From: Buxus sempervirens
Lineage: Eukaryota; Streptophyta; Magnoliopsida; Buxales; Buxaceae
Assembly (NCBI GenBank): GCA_947561395.2
Contig: OX387183.1
Span: 41,398,901 to 41,462,900, forward strand
DNA: 64,000 bases
Direction of reading: 5' to 3'
Shown here: piece after piece, positions 33,828 through 45,541 of the stretch
Numbering within the stretch: position 1 is the stretch's first letter
How the letters are laid out: every line of letters begins with the position of its first letter
Notes under the pieces: model-generated
The model's database searches: none
What the model saw: only the letters and a program-made list of their open reading frames with translations
Told to the model about the DNA's origin: nothing
Position numbers and translations under genes: made by a program

Positions 33828-36133
33828 GTGTGAGACATGGAAAAATCACCTAAGTGACTTCCTAGATCATGACACGGGATTCAGGAAAAGCTAAAGTGAA
33901 AATAACTCTAATTCAAAATAAAAAACCAGAGATGGGTAAGGGGATTAGATTATGAATAGGGGAAGGTGTTAGGCACTCCTATTCATCCACACAAGGTGGT
34001 TGCCAAGTATTGTTCATGCTCTAAATAAAGAAAGCTTGCTAATTAAAACAATCAAAAAGGCTTGAAAAGAATCAAACACATGTATGATTCCTCCACATGA
34101 GAAGTCCGATGAATTCTAGACCCTCTTTATGAAAGTATCACTTCTAGGACATCACCATTAATTACAAATCAAATACAAGCAAGTTAAGGCAAATCCGGGG
34201 CATTCGGTAAAAGATGGAGTCATTCGACCATAAATAATTCAAATCAAATTCAAATTGAATGAGACTGAAGCCATTTGAAAGATTATGACAAATAGAAGAG
34301 TCAGGAAAATTTTCAATTAAATCCGATTAAAGTCCTAAGAGATGTGCTTGTTTGAAATCTATTGTTATAAGTTGATAAAAGTGGCAAGTGGGCAACTTTG
34401 AAAACCTATTTGTGGAGATTGGCTCCATATAAATCTTTGGAAATTTGCATGAATGAAGTATGAGGTGCCATCTTTCAAACGAAATAGGCCTCACACAAAA
34501 CTTCATTCGGATGTGACTTGTGTGACCTCCCGAACATGCCCAGAGGATCACAGATTAACCCAGAATTGTGCTATTGAGCAGTTTTGAGTAAATCAGACAC
34601 ACAAGACACAAATGAAAGCAAACATTTTTGAAACCAATTGGATTTGAAAGTATACTCATAAAGGAAAACACCTAAATCAAAACCACTTAAATCGGACTTA
34701 AAACGAGCAAATGGTGCTCATTCAAAGTGACAGGTTCAGCAATCTGACCTGTCGACTTTGATCAAATCGTGTCAAAAATCCACTCCATAAAAATGGCTGA
34801 AATTTTACAGACAAAAACTATACAATTTCACCTTTCACATGTCTTTGAAATCACTCCAAAATTCATCTGGATGATGAAGCTATGAGTGTTCTAAGATAGG
34901 GTACAGGTGCTGTCCTGATTTGAAACTTTTAAGTAAAATCAACCCAAAACAGGGGGTATGTGCCTACAATCTCTATGATCTGAACTAAAATCATGTGGAA
35001 AAATGTTGAAAAACCTCCAAAAAGATATAGGGCACGAATTTGGCTCAAAACTCTCATTGATTGGAGAGAAAATACCAAAACCCCCAAAATGGAGCAAAAA
35101 TGCCCAAAATAGAGAGACTAGACCATGAGGTCTTCTATTATCAAGGATGAACCTTCTTGTATTCTTTTGAAAACCATTAAGAAATGTCCAAGAAAGACTT
35201 AGGGCAATTTATCTCAAATCTATCATAATGAATACGATAGATCCAAAATATAAGCCTATTTTATCAACACAAGTGCGATGGGTGCATGTGTAAAGAAACA
35301 TCTTCTTTCGGAGGGAATGGAGATCCAATGCTATAAAAAGCATGGATCTAAGTATTCTCCCTGGAAAATGAAATCAAAAAAATAATCAACACCCATGAAT
35401 CACAACATATAGCATTCAAATATACATTAATTAAATGGGGGTTCTATCACTAGGGTTATATTCCCATTCTCGTTTCCCCTAGCTTTCTCTTCACGTTTTA
35501 CAGCTAGAGATAGTCTTGAGGTACTTTGAGTAAGGAATGGGGTTCCAAACACACTTAGGCCATTATTAGAAAAAAAAAAAAAAGGAAGAAGGAGGAACTA
35601 ACCCTAGAATTTAAGAACAGAAAATTAAAAGAAGGTTTAGGGCTTACCTGGATTTCTGGGAGCAATGAGGCAGAGGTTCCCTTCTTCACTTGAAGCTCTT
35701 TAATCTTCAACTTTCTGGCCATTTGCTTGAGGAGAAGCTTCCTATTTATAGGCAAAGGCTAGGGCAAGGGGTGCCCTAATGCTAGACACAAAATTATGTA
35801 TAGAATCCACCAACTTAAACCCTAAGGCTATTTTTGAGAATTCCACTCTTAGAACAGGGATAAGACAGTAAAAGTGAAAACTTTCGGAATTTTCCAATTT
35901 TTGCAGCAAAACATTAGTATCCGGCAACTCAGGTCGGATACCAACCCAACCCTTTGTATCCGACATTATCTGTTGGATACAAGCAAAATAACTTGTATCC
36001 GACAATTATTGTCGGATATATAGGCAGAAACTTTTATTTGAACTTTCATTTCGGATACAAAAGAAAAGCTATTTTTTTAATACTTTGGGCCAATTATTCA
36101 TCTTTTTATGCAGTGCAATTTGGGGTGTCTACA
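33828..36133 (-). mobile_element. Family-D solo LTR (D2), reverse orientation
   Basis: TGTGAGACATGG...GGGGTGTCTACA, 2306 bp, flanked by ACGGG (33823-33827) and ACTGG (36134-36138), 4/5. It is the reverse complement of a shorter relative of 40353-43299; both share the CACCTTGTGTGGATGAAT-type stretch (near 34000 here, complement of about 43040). Minus-strand landmarks: palindromic GTATCC words (35917-36020), TATA CCTATAAATAGG (35743-35755), splice donor CAG/GTAAGC at 35647. No coding domain is present. Confidence 0.85.
35917..36020 (-). promoter_or_regulatory. GTATCCGACA palindromes upstream of D2 TATA
   Basis: Three palindromes at 35917-35941 (GTATCCGGC...TCGGATAC), 35955-35982 (GTATCCGAC...GTTGGATAC) and 35994-36020 (GTATCCGACAA...TTGTCGGATA). 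In the LTR's orientation they stand about 160-270 bases upstream of the TATA box at 35750. Confidence 0.85.
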
Positions 36134-36196
36134 ACTGGGAAAATCCGAATCTGGAGAGCTTTCTGTCTAGAAGGTTTAACTTTGTTTTGAACAGAG
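36134..36196. other. Short unassigned flank of D2
   Basis: Continuation of the 33737-33827 sequence that hosted D2 and the copia element. Nothing recognisable is present. Confidence 0.3.
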
Positions 36197-36508
36197 GTGC
36201 AACTCTGGTTTGGTACGGTTTGACCTTAACACAAGACCACAACCCAAAACCAAACCAACTCGAAATGAGAACTGATTATCCCAACCCAAACACCAAACCG
36301 AAAAAAAAATGTAAAATCCAACCCAACCCAATTTTCACATTTGGTTCAATTTGGTTTGGGTTAGGCCAATTTCACCTATTTTTATCACTTGTAATGAACA
36401 AATATAAAAACAATAAATCGTAACTGTCATCTAATGTTAGTCATTAGTTCATTATTATGTATACGACATATATTATATATTATAAATTTATAATACTAAT
36501 GAATAAAT
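36197..36508 (+). repeat. Dispersed repeat R1, copy 1 (left part)
   Basis: AGAGGTGCAACTCTGG then GACCTTAACACAAGACCACA, CCCAACCCAAACACCAAACC and a TATATTATAAATTTATAATA tail. It matches 63686-64000 throughout and continues at 43764-43796 across solo LTR C3. The AGGGGTGCAAC start in the other copy is similar to plant hAT-type MITE ends, but no second end was seen. Confidence 0.75.
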
Positions 36509-37638
36509 TGTAGTGCCCCAGATCCGGGTCTGCCCTATCACGGCACCAACCCGTCCCCGAGACCTACTTATGGACCCAATAGAATTTGATTAACACAATC
36601 AATCCTGGGCAATCACAAAGTAATCATCAGAGTGCATGACTAAAGAAGCATGGAATAAAAATTTCCATATAATCAAAAGATCATCTGTACTATAATCTCC
36701 AAAACATGATATACATGTGAACAAAATACAACTAAGGCAACTAACCATTCACAATGATCTCTCCAAAATATACAGACATGTACAAAAGATATCTCCCAAG
36801 AGTATAAGTCCAAAAATAATATTTGCATCCCATATACAATCCCCAAGACAAAATACAAGGTCATAAAAAGAATCCTACTGCGGGTAGTAGTAGCCCTCAA
36901 GCCTGTACTCAAGCTCACCCTCAATAACTGCCCTGGTACGTGGCTCACCAAGCGGATTTGAAAACAAATCCGGTAAAACAAAACACGCGTGAGACATAAA
37001 GTCCCAGTAAGCAGCAAACATGCATGCATAGAAACAATTTATGCAGTTTTATAACATCATGATGATATTCACAAATATATAGTACCAAATGTAAACCAAA
37101 ACAGTTCAATCGGATATAAAAGAAATTCCAATTTAAATATCTCAATAGTGTAACTTGGGAAATCAAATCAACAAATACGATCAAATACTGTAAACATGTC
37201 TTGTTAGGACTCGTGGTTAACGTGTCTGTAAATTAGGTTAATGTCCAATGTCCATTTGCCACCTACACGACTTATAGAGAGAAGCCTAGCTAGGGTATCT
37301 CAGCAAGCGGAGCACCCACGTATGGGCTGGCAAGTAACAACCAAAGTAATAATCAAGGCTAGGTGGAATGCCCCATCCATTACCGGACCAAACCATATGA
37401 ATCACAAGAACGTCCCACCGATGCCCCACGGTGGGTGGTTGCCGCAGCACCTTTATGCCCCAAGAGGGCCTCACTGATACCCCACAGTGGAAAGCTGTAT
37501 GGAGAAGGAAATTAACGCTAACAAGCCAACACTAACACACAAATTAGACTCACTGTGGAGCCACACTAAGAACAACGTCCAATTAGACGACTCACAATTT
37601 AAACCAAACCAATCAAATCAAAGAGTAAAACCAGTGCT

Positions 37639-37756
37639 TAAACCAAAGCCAAGTGGAATTCCCCATCCACTATTAAATCAACTGAAGCCAAGTGGAATTC
37701 CCCATCCACTACCAATCCATACCAAGGGCTAGTGGAATTCCCCATCCACTGCCAAT
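37639..37756 (-). repeat. About 45 bp tandem repeat in C3
   Basis: Three units of the form CAAGTGGAATTCCCCATCCA (GCTAGTGGAATTCC in the third). They stand where C2 has its 80 bp repeat and C4 has the GGGGAATCGG repeats at 47560-47620. Confidence 0.8.
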
Positions 37757-38397
37757 AAAACCATAGGCCAAAGCCTTGCCAAATCATATAAGAGTTTTTC
37801 GACATCGCTTTCATAAATCCAAACCAATCAAAACGAAGTTCATAAAATCCTCGAAACACATTTTTGATGAGTGGGTTGATCTTAAAAATCCCAAATAAGT
37901 CATCATACCAAAAATCAATGGATTCCGAGACAAAAAGTTTTGGACCTAAAAAATATTCCAAGTCTGATTAAAAACGTTGACTTTTCGGTGTATAATTTTT
38001 CTAGACCAATCTACAAGGAATTTCAGGCTCAAATTCTGGTTGTGGTCTATTGGAAAGTAAACAAATCTTCTAGAATTTTCTGGGCTTCTGAATCACTTGT
38101 TTGGGTATCAAACTCAAAAAGTGGCCTTTTATGAAAATCGGGGAAAACTAGAAATTTAGGCATAAACTGGAAAGTTGACTTTTTATTGGTTGGGAATTGG
38201 GCCTTGGGAGTATTTTTATTGGTTCCAAATGGGGGGTAAAACCTTATTTACATGTAAAGACTTAAGTAAATGGAGCAATAAATACACAGGACATTTACTT
38301 AAATCTCTTTCGTATAATAAGGGTACTGTGTAGCAGGCTTAGGTTGTTTGGAATAGGGTTGGGGAGAAAAAGGGTGAAGAATTCTCAAAAACATAGG

Positions 38398-38610
38398 GTC
38401 ACTCTGCGGACGTTGAGGTTGGACGTTCGGGCGTTAAGATAATAGGCAAGGCAACGTTCGCACGTTGAAGGTGGACGTTCGTGCGCTAAGGCAATGGACG
38501 TGCGCGCGTTCCCTTTGAATGTTCGCGCGCTGAGGCTCTGGATTAATCGCCTAGGCTAATCCTGATTCGCGATTAGGTTAACAGGGGTGGATTTTTAGGG
38601 GTTTTGGCTC
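38398..38610 (-). repeat. ACGTTCG/GCGCG word cluster in C3 leader
   Basis: GGACGTTCGGGCGTTAAG, AACGTTCGCACGTTGAAG, GGACGTTCGTGCGCTAAGG and GGACGTGCGCGCGTTCC follow one another, then CGCCTAGGC and GATTAATCG words. It lies downstream of the splice donor in the LTR's orientation. Confidence 0.8.
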
Positions 38611-39240
38611 AGGATTAATCGTTAGGCCGAGTTTTCAACTATTTTTGGCTATTTTTAACACAAAACTCATGTGAATCATTTCCAACACTTCCAACATCAA
38701 ATAGGATGATCATAAAACATCCCAACATACTTTAAAACACTTTCCAAAACAAAATTTTATCCCAAAACCACACGAACACAAATCCAACCCACAAATCATC
38801 ATTCAAATTACCCAAGTCAAACCCTAATCCGAAATATGATCAATGTGAGTGAAAATCTATGGCAAATCAATAGAAAACTAACAAGATTATCATACAACCA
38901 AAACCCTACGTATTTTTGAAATCAAACCATCATGCAAGATCATTTCATCAAGTAAACCAAACCCTAGAGAGAAAATACGAATTTTGTAATACATTTTGTT
39001 TGAAGGGTTTGCTACTTACTTGTTAATGGAGAAGAAACCTCCTCTCCTAGCTCACCTCTTCTTCTCCTTCTTCTTGAAGCTTTGAAGCAAGCTCCCACAA
39101 CTCTGTTTCTTGTTCTATACGATCAAGACAAGAGGAAGTGTTCTCAAAACACTTAGAATAGAAATTAGGGCATCCTTTTATATGCCCAAGTTTTTGGTCT
39201 GTCAAATCTGCCCCTAAACAAAGCTTTTATTCAACTAAAA

Positions 39241-40352
39241 CACTAGGGTGTACCTAAGGCATACCAGGGGGTACCTTAGTGTTATTTGAGGGGGTACATT
39301 GGTATTAAATGAGGGTACTTTGGTGGTTCAAGGGTTTTTTTTAACTATTTTAAGGGGTATACTATAGGGATGCTTGGGGGTACTTTAGTGTTATTCAAAG
39401 GGGATACCTTGGTATTAAGTGGGAGTACCTTAGTGTTAAGTGGGGGTACCCTTGTGTTTCAAAGGGGTTTGCCTTAGCCACTTCAAGAGGTATGTTTTAG
39501 GGATGCTTGGGAGGTGTACCTCAGTTAACACAAGGGGTACTTTAGTTATATGAGGGATACTTCAGTTATTTGAGGAGGTACCTTGATGTTTCAAGGGATT
39601 TACCTTAGTCATTCTAAGGGATAAACCTTAGATAAGCTTAGGGAGTGTACCTTAGTTATATTGACGAGGGGTACTTAGCTATAGAAGGGGTGTACCTTAG
39701 TTATATGAGGAGGTACATCTAAGTAATACGAGGAGGATGTACCCTAGGTAATATAAGGGATGTACCTTAGGTATGTTGGAAGTATATTAGTGATATAAAG
39801 GGGGTACCTTTAAGTAATACCAAGAGGGTGTACCCTAGGTAACATAAGGGATGTACCTTAGGTATATTAGAAGTACTTTAGTTATATAAAAGGGGTACCT
39901 TAACTGTATAAGGGAATGTACCTTACTTATATAAGGGGGATGTACCTTAGGTAAACAAGGGGGTACTTTAAGTAAAACAGTGGGGTACCTTAGCCAATAT
40001 GAGTGAGGTGCCTTAGGTAATATAATGGGTACTTTAGGTATACATGTGGGGTACCTTAGGCAAACACAAGAGGATACCTTAGATAAACACAGGGGTACCT
40101 TAGGCAAACACAAGAGGATAACTTAGGTAAACATAGGGGTACCTTAGGCAATTAAAGTAGGGTACCTTAGGAAATTAAAGTAAGGTACCTTAGGGATACA
40201 AGTGGGGTACCTTAGGTATAATTGGGGGGTACTTTAAGTATCACTTGGGTGTTACCTTGGGTAATACTTGGGCGTACCTTGGGCATACAATGGGGGTACC
40301 TTGGGTAATACTTAGGTGTACCTTGGGCATACAATGGGGGTACCTTGGGTAA
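39241..40352 (-). repeat. GTACCTTAGG minisatellite in the U3 of C3
   Basis: About 45 irregular units of 20-30 bp such as GGGGTACCTTAGGTAAACAC. The array begins about 60 bases upstream of the TATA box in the LTR's orientation, and solo LTR D1 sits inside it. It continues at 43300-43510, so the original array was about 1.3 kb. The same word builds the 358 bp palindrome at 4028. Confidence 0.92.
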
Positions 40353-40920
40353 TGTAGACACCCCAAAATTGCACGATTTTTGATAAATCTTGAAGGAGAG
40401 AAATATTTTATTGGAATTTTCAATTCTTTGCATTGGGTTTGAGATACTTAACCCGTTTGAATCCAAAACCGTAAAGGAAAAGGCCCGAATTCAATCTTTT
40501 GTGCAAAGTCAAACTTTTTTCCGGTTGAATTTTGTTGACTTTTGACCCCAGAAAATGAAATATTTTTTAAAGCCAGATTTCAAGATAATTTTTCCCGATA
40601 ATCAGGTTTTTAGCCATGTTATTGCATAAAAGAATTTTTTGAGATTTTAAATCTTGACGAATACCTTGGTTTTAACATGTTGAATCTTTTTACCGGACCT
40701 GAAAAATCGGAATTTTGCCTAGAACTGGAAAGTTGACTTTTTATTCACTTGGAATTTGGGTCTGGAACTATTTTTAATGGATTCAAATTGAGGGGGGGGG
40801 GGGGTGTTTGCTTATTTACATGTAATATCTTAAGTAAATAGAGATTAAAAAATACAAGGACATTTACTTAAGTAAATAAGTATTGCCTGTGTTAAAATTG
40901 GGATAAAAGCTTCTTTTTTT

Positions 40921-41045
40921 TGTATCCGACATTATCTTTATTGTATTCGACAAATAATGCCGGATACAAGTAGCCCTTAATGTATCCGGTAACATATGCC
41001 GGATACACATAGGCGCTAGTGTATCCGACCTGATATGCCGGATAC
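40921..41045 (+). promoter_or_regulatory. GTATCCGACAT palindromes upstream of D1 TATA
   Basis: Three or four imperfect palindromes (for example 40981-41006 GTATCCGGT...ATGCCGGATAC, and 41020-41045 GTATCCGAC...ATGCCGGATAC). They end about 165 bases before the TATA box, matching the spacing in D2. Confidence 0.85.
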
Positions 41046-41210
41046 ACTAATTTTGCTCAAAATTAGGGTTTTCCGAGAGCTTTTCACTTTTATCATCATA
41101 TCCCTCATTAAATGAGTGGAAATCTCGGAAATAGCCTTAGGGTTAAGGTTGGTGAGCTATAGACATTATGTTGTGTCTACCATTCTCACCAACCCTAACC
41201 CTAGCCTTTG

Positions 41211-41222
41211 CCTATAAATAGG
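41211..41222 (+). promoter_or_regulatory. TATA box of D1
   Basis: CCTATAAATAGG, identical to the D2 box at 35743-35755. The leader to the splice donor is about 120 bases. Confidence 0.65.
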
Positions 41223-43299
41223 AGGCTCATCCTTAAGCAAATGGCCATTAACTCTTGCCTTGAATTCTTGCCAAGAATCTCTGCCAAGAAGAGCTCCAAG
41301 AGAAGAGGGAAACTGCTGCGGAAGTGCTTCCAGAACCCAGGTAAGTCTCAAACCTCTTTTTAATTTTTGTTTTTACATTTCTAGATCTAGATCTCTTCTT
41401 CTACCTTTCTGTAGAATAAGGCCTTCTATGTGTGTGAAAACCCTTCCCCAGCTCAAAGTATCTCAAAATTCCCCCTAGCCGTAAAACGTGAAGGCGGGAT
41501 CTAGGAGAAACGAGATTGGGGATTGACCCTAGTACTAGAACCTATTTAGAATAAAGCCTTTTGAATCTTTGAAGCCCGTTTCATATTCAAAGTACCCCAA
41601 GATTATCTTGAAGAACCGTGTTTAACGGGGAGAGAGAACTAAGGGAAACGATCATGGAACGGAACCGTAGGTTGTTTTAGATCCCTTTTTTTTATTGATC
41701 TAAATGCATGCTATGAGCCTTGTGATTCTTTGAAAACCCTTTCATATTCAAAGTACCCCAAGATTATCTTGAAGAACCGTGTTTAATGGGGAGAGAGAAC
41801 TAAGGGAAACGATAATGGAACGGAACCCTAGGTTGCTTTTAGAACCCCATTTTATTGATATAAATGCTTGATATCTTTGCTATGCTATTGGAATGGTTTT
41901 CGCACTTACACATACATAGCACATGGTTTTGGCGGGATAGGCTCACATTTCGGGTTTATTGCATTTATTGTGATAAATCTGAAATAAATAGCCCCAATCA
42001 ATTCTGGAATGTCTTTAAATGATTTTTAAAGGATTTGTATTCATTTTGCACGAATTGCACACACTTTGTCACAGTTTTGAATTGTTTTTCTCCAAAAAAG
42101 GCCTAACTTGACAGCAACTGTACCCCGACTTCGGACACTCATAACTTCATCGTCCGGATGCATTTTGGAGTGATTCTAGAACCATGGGAAAGGTGAGGCT
42201 GTCTAGTTTATGTCCACCAAATTTCATTAATTTCTATCAAGCGGATTTTTGACATCTCTCTGTCGAAGTTGATTGGACAGTTCAGGTTTAAATACGGAAC
42301 TTGTCACTTCGATCGAGCGCCATGTGTTCGTTTTAAATCCGATTCGAGTGATTTTTGTTTCTGGGCACTCCTTTATGAGTATATTTTCAAATCCAGTTGG
42401 TTTCATAATTTTTTGACTCCATTTGTATTATTGGTAACAGATTTACTCAGAACTGCTCATCAGTACTTTTCTGGGTAAATCTGTGATCTTCGCGGCCTGT
42501 TCGGGAGACCACCCAAGGCACATCCGAATGAATTTTTGTATGAGGCTAGTTTCGTTCGAAAGATGGCCATACAGACTTCAATCACACCAAATTTCGTAGA
42601 TTTTTATGTAGTGGAGTTTTCTAGGTGATTTTCCAAACTTGCATGCTCACCACTTTTGATTTTCTCCAACAGCAACTTCAAAGGAGCATAACTCCTAGGA
42701 TTTCAACCGGATTTACTTGAAATTTTGCATGAGTCTCTTATTTACCATAATCTTTCAAATGGATTTGGTTTGGTTCAATTTAAAATTGGATTTGAATGAT
42801 TTCAAGACAAATGGCATTACTTTTTACTAAATTCTCCGGATTTGCCTCAACTTGGTTTTGAGCAACTTTTGCTTTGATTTCCATCTTTTTATGATATTCC
42901 AGAAATGATATTGACATAAGAGAGGATCTGGAATCTATTTGGATCTTCATGTGAAGATATCATACACTTGTCCTTTTCCAATGTTTTCAATGATTTTAGC
43001 AAGCTTTCTCATTTTTTGCATGAACAAACACTTGGCAACCACCTTATGTGGATGAATGGGGGTGCCTAACACCTTCCCCCGTTCATAATCTAATCCCTTT
43101 ATCCATCTCTGGATTTGATTTTCAAGTAGGGTTATTTTTACTTTAGAATTTACCTTTTAGCTATTTTTGCTTATCTTTAATCTTTTGGTGTCCATTCTCA
43201 CCTCAAAATTCTGAATGGTGGCGACTCTCCCAATTTTACATTGAGCCCATGTGTTGACGGAGGAGGAAATCATCCTGGTGATTTTTCCTGTGTCTCACA

Positions 43300-43510
43300 G
43301 GTAATACTTAGGTGTACCTTGGGTATAGAAGTAGGGTACCTTGGGTATACTTGAGAGGTTATTTGGGTATTCTTTGAAGATACTTAAGGTACACTTGAGA
43401 GGTACCTTGTGTATTCTTAAGAGTTACTTTAGGTACTCCTAGGGGATAATTTGGGTACACTTGGGAGGTACTTTAAGTATACACAGGAGATAATTTGTGG
43501 TACACTTAAC
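43300..43510 (-). repeat. Remainder of the GTACC minisatellite
   Basis: Units such as GGTGTACCTTGGGTATA and GAGGTACCTTGTGTATTC continue the 39241-40352 array after the D1 insertion, with more substitutions toward the end. Confidence 0.85.
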
Positions 43511-43796
43511 TCCAATTTTTCCGAATTTGATTTCCAATTCACTAGATCTAATTGAAAGATATCTTAGCCAATTGTAATTAAGACATAACACTAACTAAGC
43601 TTACCTTAATAACTTCAATAAAGTTCAATTTGATTTCCCTATATCCTTAAGTATAATCCATATTTACCTCATCTTCATAATACAAGTACTTAATTAGTCT
43701 AATAATCACACTTTAGATAATTAATCTTAATAATTAAAGTATAATCCGAGTCGGGGTTTTACATAAATAGCTAATGCATATAGTATGTCGTATATA

Positions 43797-45541
43797 CTAG
43801 TTGTTTTACATGTGCTTAAATATGTTCTTTTTAAATAATTTAAAATAACCACTGCAATGAGTAAATATAATAGTTGGACGTTTTGCTACCATGTGTAACA
43901 ATGCCAGTAGTTTATTTATAGTCCAAGATTTTAATGGCAACAATTCGTTTGTCATTAAATCTTTTATTGGCAGGATACAATTTTTTGTTGGCCGTTTTTA
44001 ATTTGCTACTAGTAAAGTCCCTTTTTTTTTAATGAAAATTTTACAATTTTCATCCATTGTAATGACATAACTGTTTTCATTATGTGGATAAACTTTCATT
44101 ACCTGGTTTCTGGATGGAAACCAAAACCCTAACTCGCCCCTATCAGTTTTGTAGCAAGGACAGGTTAGGGTTAATTAATAGTTATTAAGCAACTATTATT
44201 TAATAATTAAATAATTATTATTTAATTAAAGGATTACTATTATAGAAACATTTGGATAACACACTTAAATTATTTAAATAAATAATAATTGTTTAACTAA
44301 TTAAAATTTAATTATATTATAATATATTAGTAAAGTAAATATTTTTTGTAAAAATAATAGTAAAATAAATATTTAAAGTGGCGCCCAAAAGGGCCACTTT
44401 AAATAATGTCTCATTACTATTGTTAAATAATAGTAAAATAAATATTCAAATTAAGATATATCTAAAAAATTAACTATTCTTTTTTGTTTTTATTTTTAAT
44501 AACTATTATTATAATTTTGAGATATATCACCAACGATCGTAGCTTGGAACACAAATATCTTTTCGATGAAGAAACACCGGCAATCACAGATTCAGCAAAT
44601 TTTTTGGAAAATAGAGAAGTATATCTTTGATTATTAATTTAGTTAAAGATAGTTATGGGTTTCTACTTGATTTACCCGTGCTAAGCATGAGAAGATATAT
44701 TTTCCATACATAATATTTTATTAAATAATGTAAAATATATAATATTTTCTTTAAATATATGGGTAGGACATTTTGGCAGTATATATGTTAAACAGTGGAC
44801 TAGTAATTTAAAAAAGTACAAAAACATAGAAAAAAGTAATAAGAAAAAAAATAATTTTTGAATTAAAAATTTAGACAATAGACATATATTTTTGGACGAA
44901 ATATTGATTTGCCTGATAATTGAGAATGCGTATACATATATTTAATTTAAATAATGGGTTACTTTTTGATAATTATAAATTAATGATAATTTTTGAAAAT
45001 AATTGAAAATTAGTCTCCGAGATGGGAGTAATCTCTATCAATTTAAATTAATGATACTTTTTGATAATTAACCTGATTAAAATAATAACAAGGGCATTTT
45101 TGGAAGTAAACAGTAAAATGACACTCATTCTCAATTATTTAAAAAAGGTATCACTGCTTTCAAATTACTAAGAATTAGGTGACTGAATATGGATTATTTT
45201 TTTAAGAATATCACGAAAACCAATTTTCCCCACTAAAAACAAATTTCCCTAGAAATTTATCACATGAGCATTAGGTCTCCTTATCATTTTGTTAAAGAAG
45301 TTATAGGTTTATTGGGCCCTAAAAATATAAGGATTAATTATATTATCTTAATTTAGTCAAAGATAATATTGGAGAAAGATATCATGTCCACGTGGAGGTC
45401 AGATATATATATTTTAAGAAAATATTTATTTTAAATAAATTATTTTAACGTGGGGCCCAAAAGGGCCATTGGAAAAAGAAGGAGATGTCCACATGGAGGA
45501 GAGAGAAGGTGGTGTTTCTGTACTCTGCTTTAGTATATATA
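43797..45541 (-). mobile_element. Helitron-like element, array copy A
   Basis: On the minus strand the 3' end reads TGTAAAACAA then CTAG/T at 43797, and the right side ends near TACTAAAGCAGAGTACAGAA, the 5' side of this family. Inside, 43830-44480 matches 48875-49400 and 45350-45530 matches 50180-50335. A second 3'-like end (GTGCTTAGCACGGGTAAA on the minus strand) at about 44660 suggests another Helitron inserted within. No replicase/helicase domain is visible, so it is non-autonomous. Confidence 0.55.

Larger units (their letters stand above)
40353..43299 (+). mobile_element. Family-D solo LTR (D1) inserted in the GTACC minisatellite
   Basis: TGTAGACACCCCAAA...CTGTGTCTCACA, 2947 bp, exact duplication GGTAA at 40348-40352 and 43300-43304. 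Landmarks: a G run at 40792-40804, palindromic GTATCCGACAT cluster (40921-41045), TATA CCTATAAATAGG at 41211, splice donor CCCAG/GTAAGT at 41341, and a duplicated stretch at 41570-41640 and 41705-41790 (AGTACCCCAAGATTATCTTG). The GGTGGCGACTCTC motif near 43212 is shared with family B. Confidence 0.93.
36509..43763 (-). mobile_element. Family-C solo LTR (C3), reverse, hosting D1
   Basis: TGTAGTGCCCC...CGGGGTTTTACA with exact duplication TAAAT at 36504-36508 and 43764-43768. Without D1 it is about 4.3 kb, the longest solo LTR here. The excess comes from a GTACC minisatellite in its U3. Minus-strand landmarks: TATA GCATATAAAAGG near 39175, splice donor CAA/GTAAGTAGC at 39019, ACGTTCG word cluster (38398-38610) and a 45 bp tandem repeat (37639-37756). 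No coding domain is present. Confidence 0.9.

Noticed and set aside
39241-40352. Regular short repeats that could suggest a CRISPR array
   Set aside because: Units vary in length and sequence, have no unique spacers of constant size, and lie inside an LTR of a plant genome. It is a minisatellite.
22646-43763. C2 and C3 (or C3 and C4) as the LTR pair of a large gypsy element
   Set aside because: Orientations differ or separate target duplications exist for each, and no gypsy coding domain lies between them.
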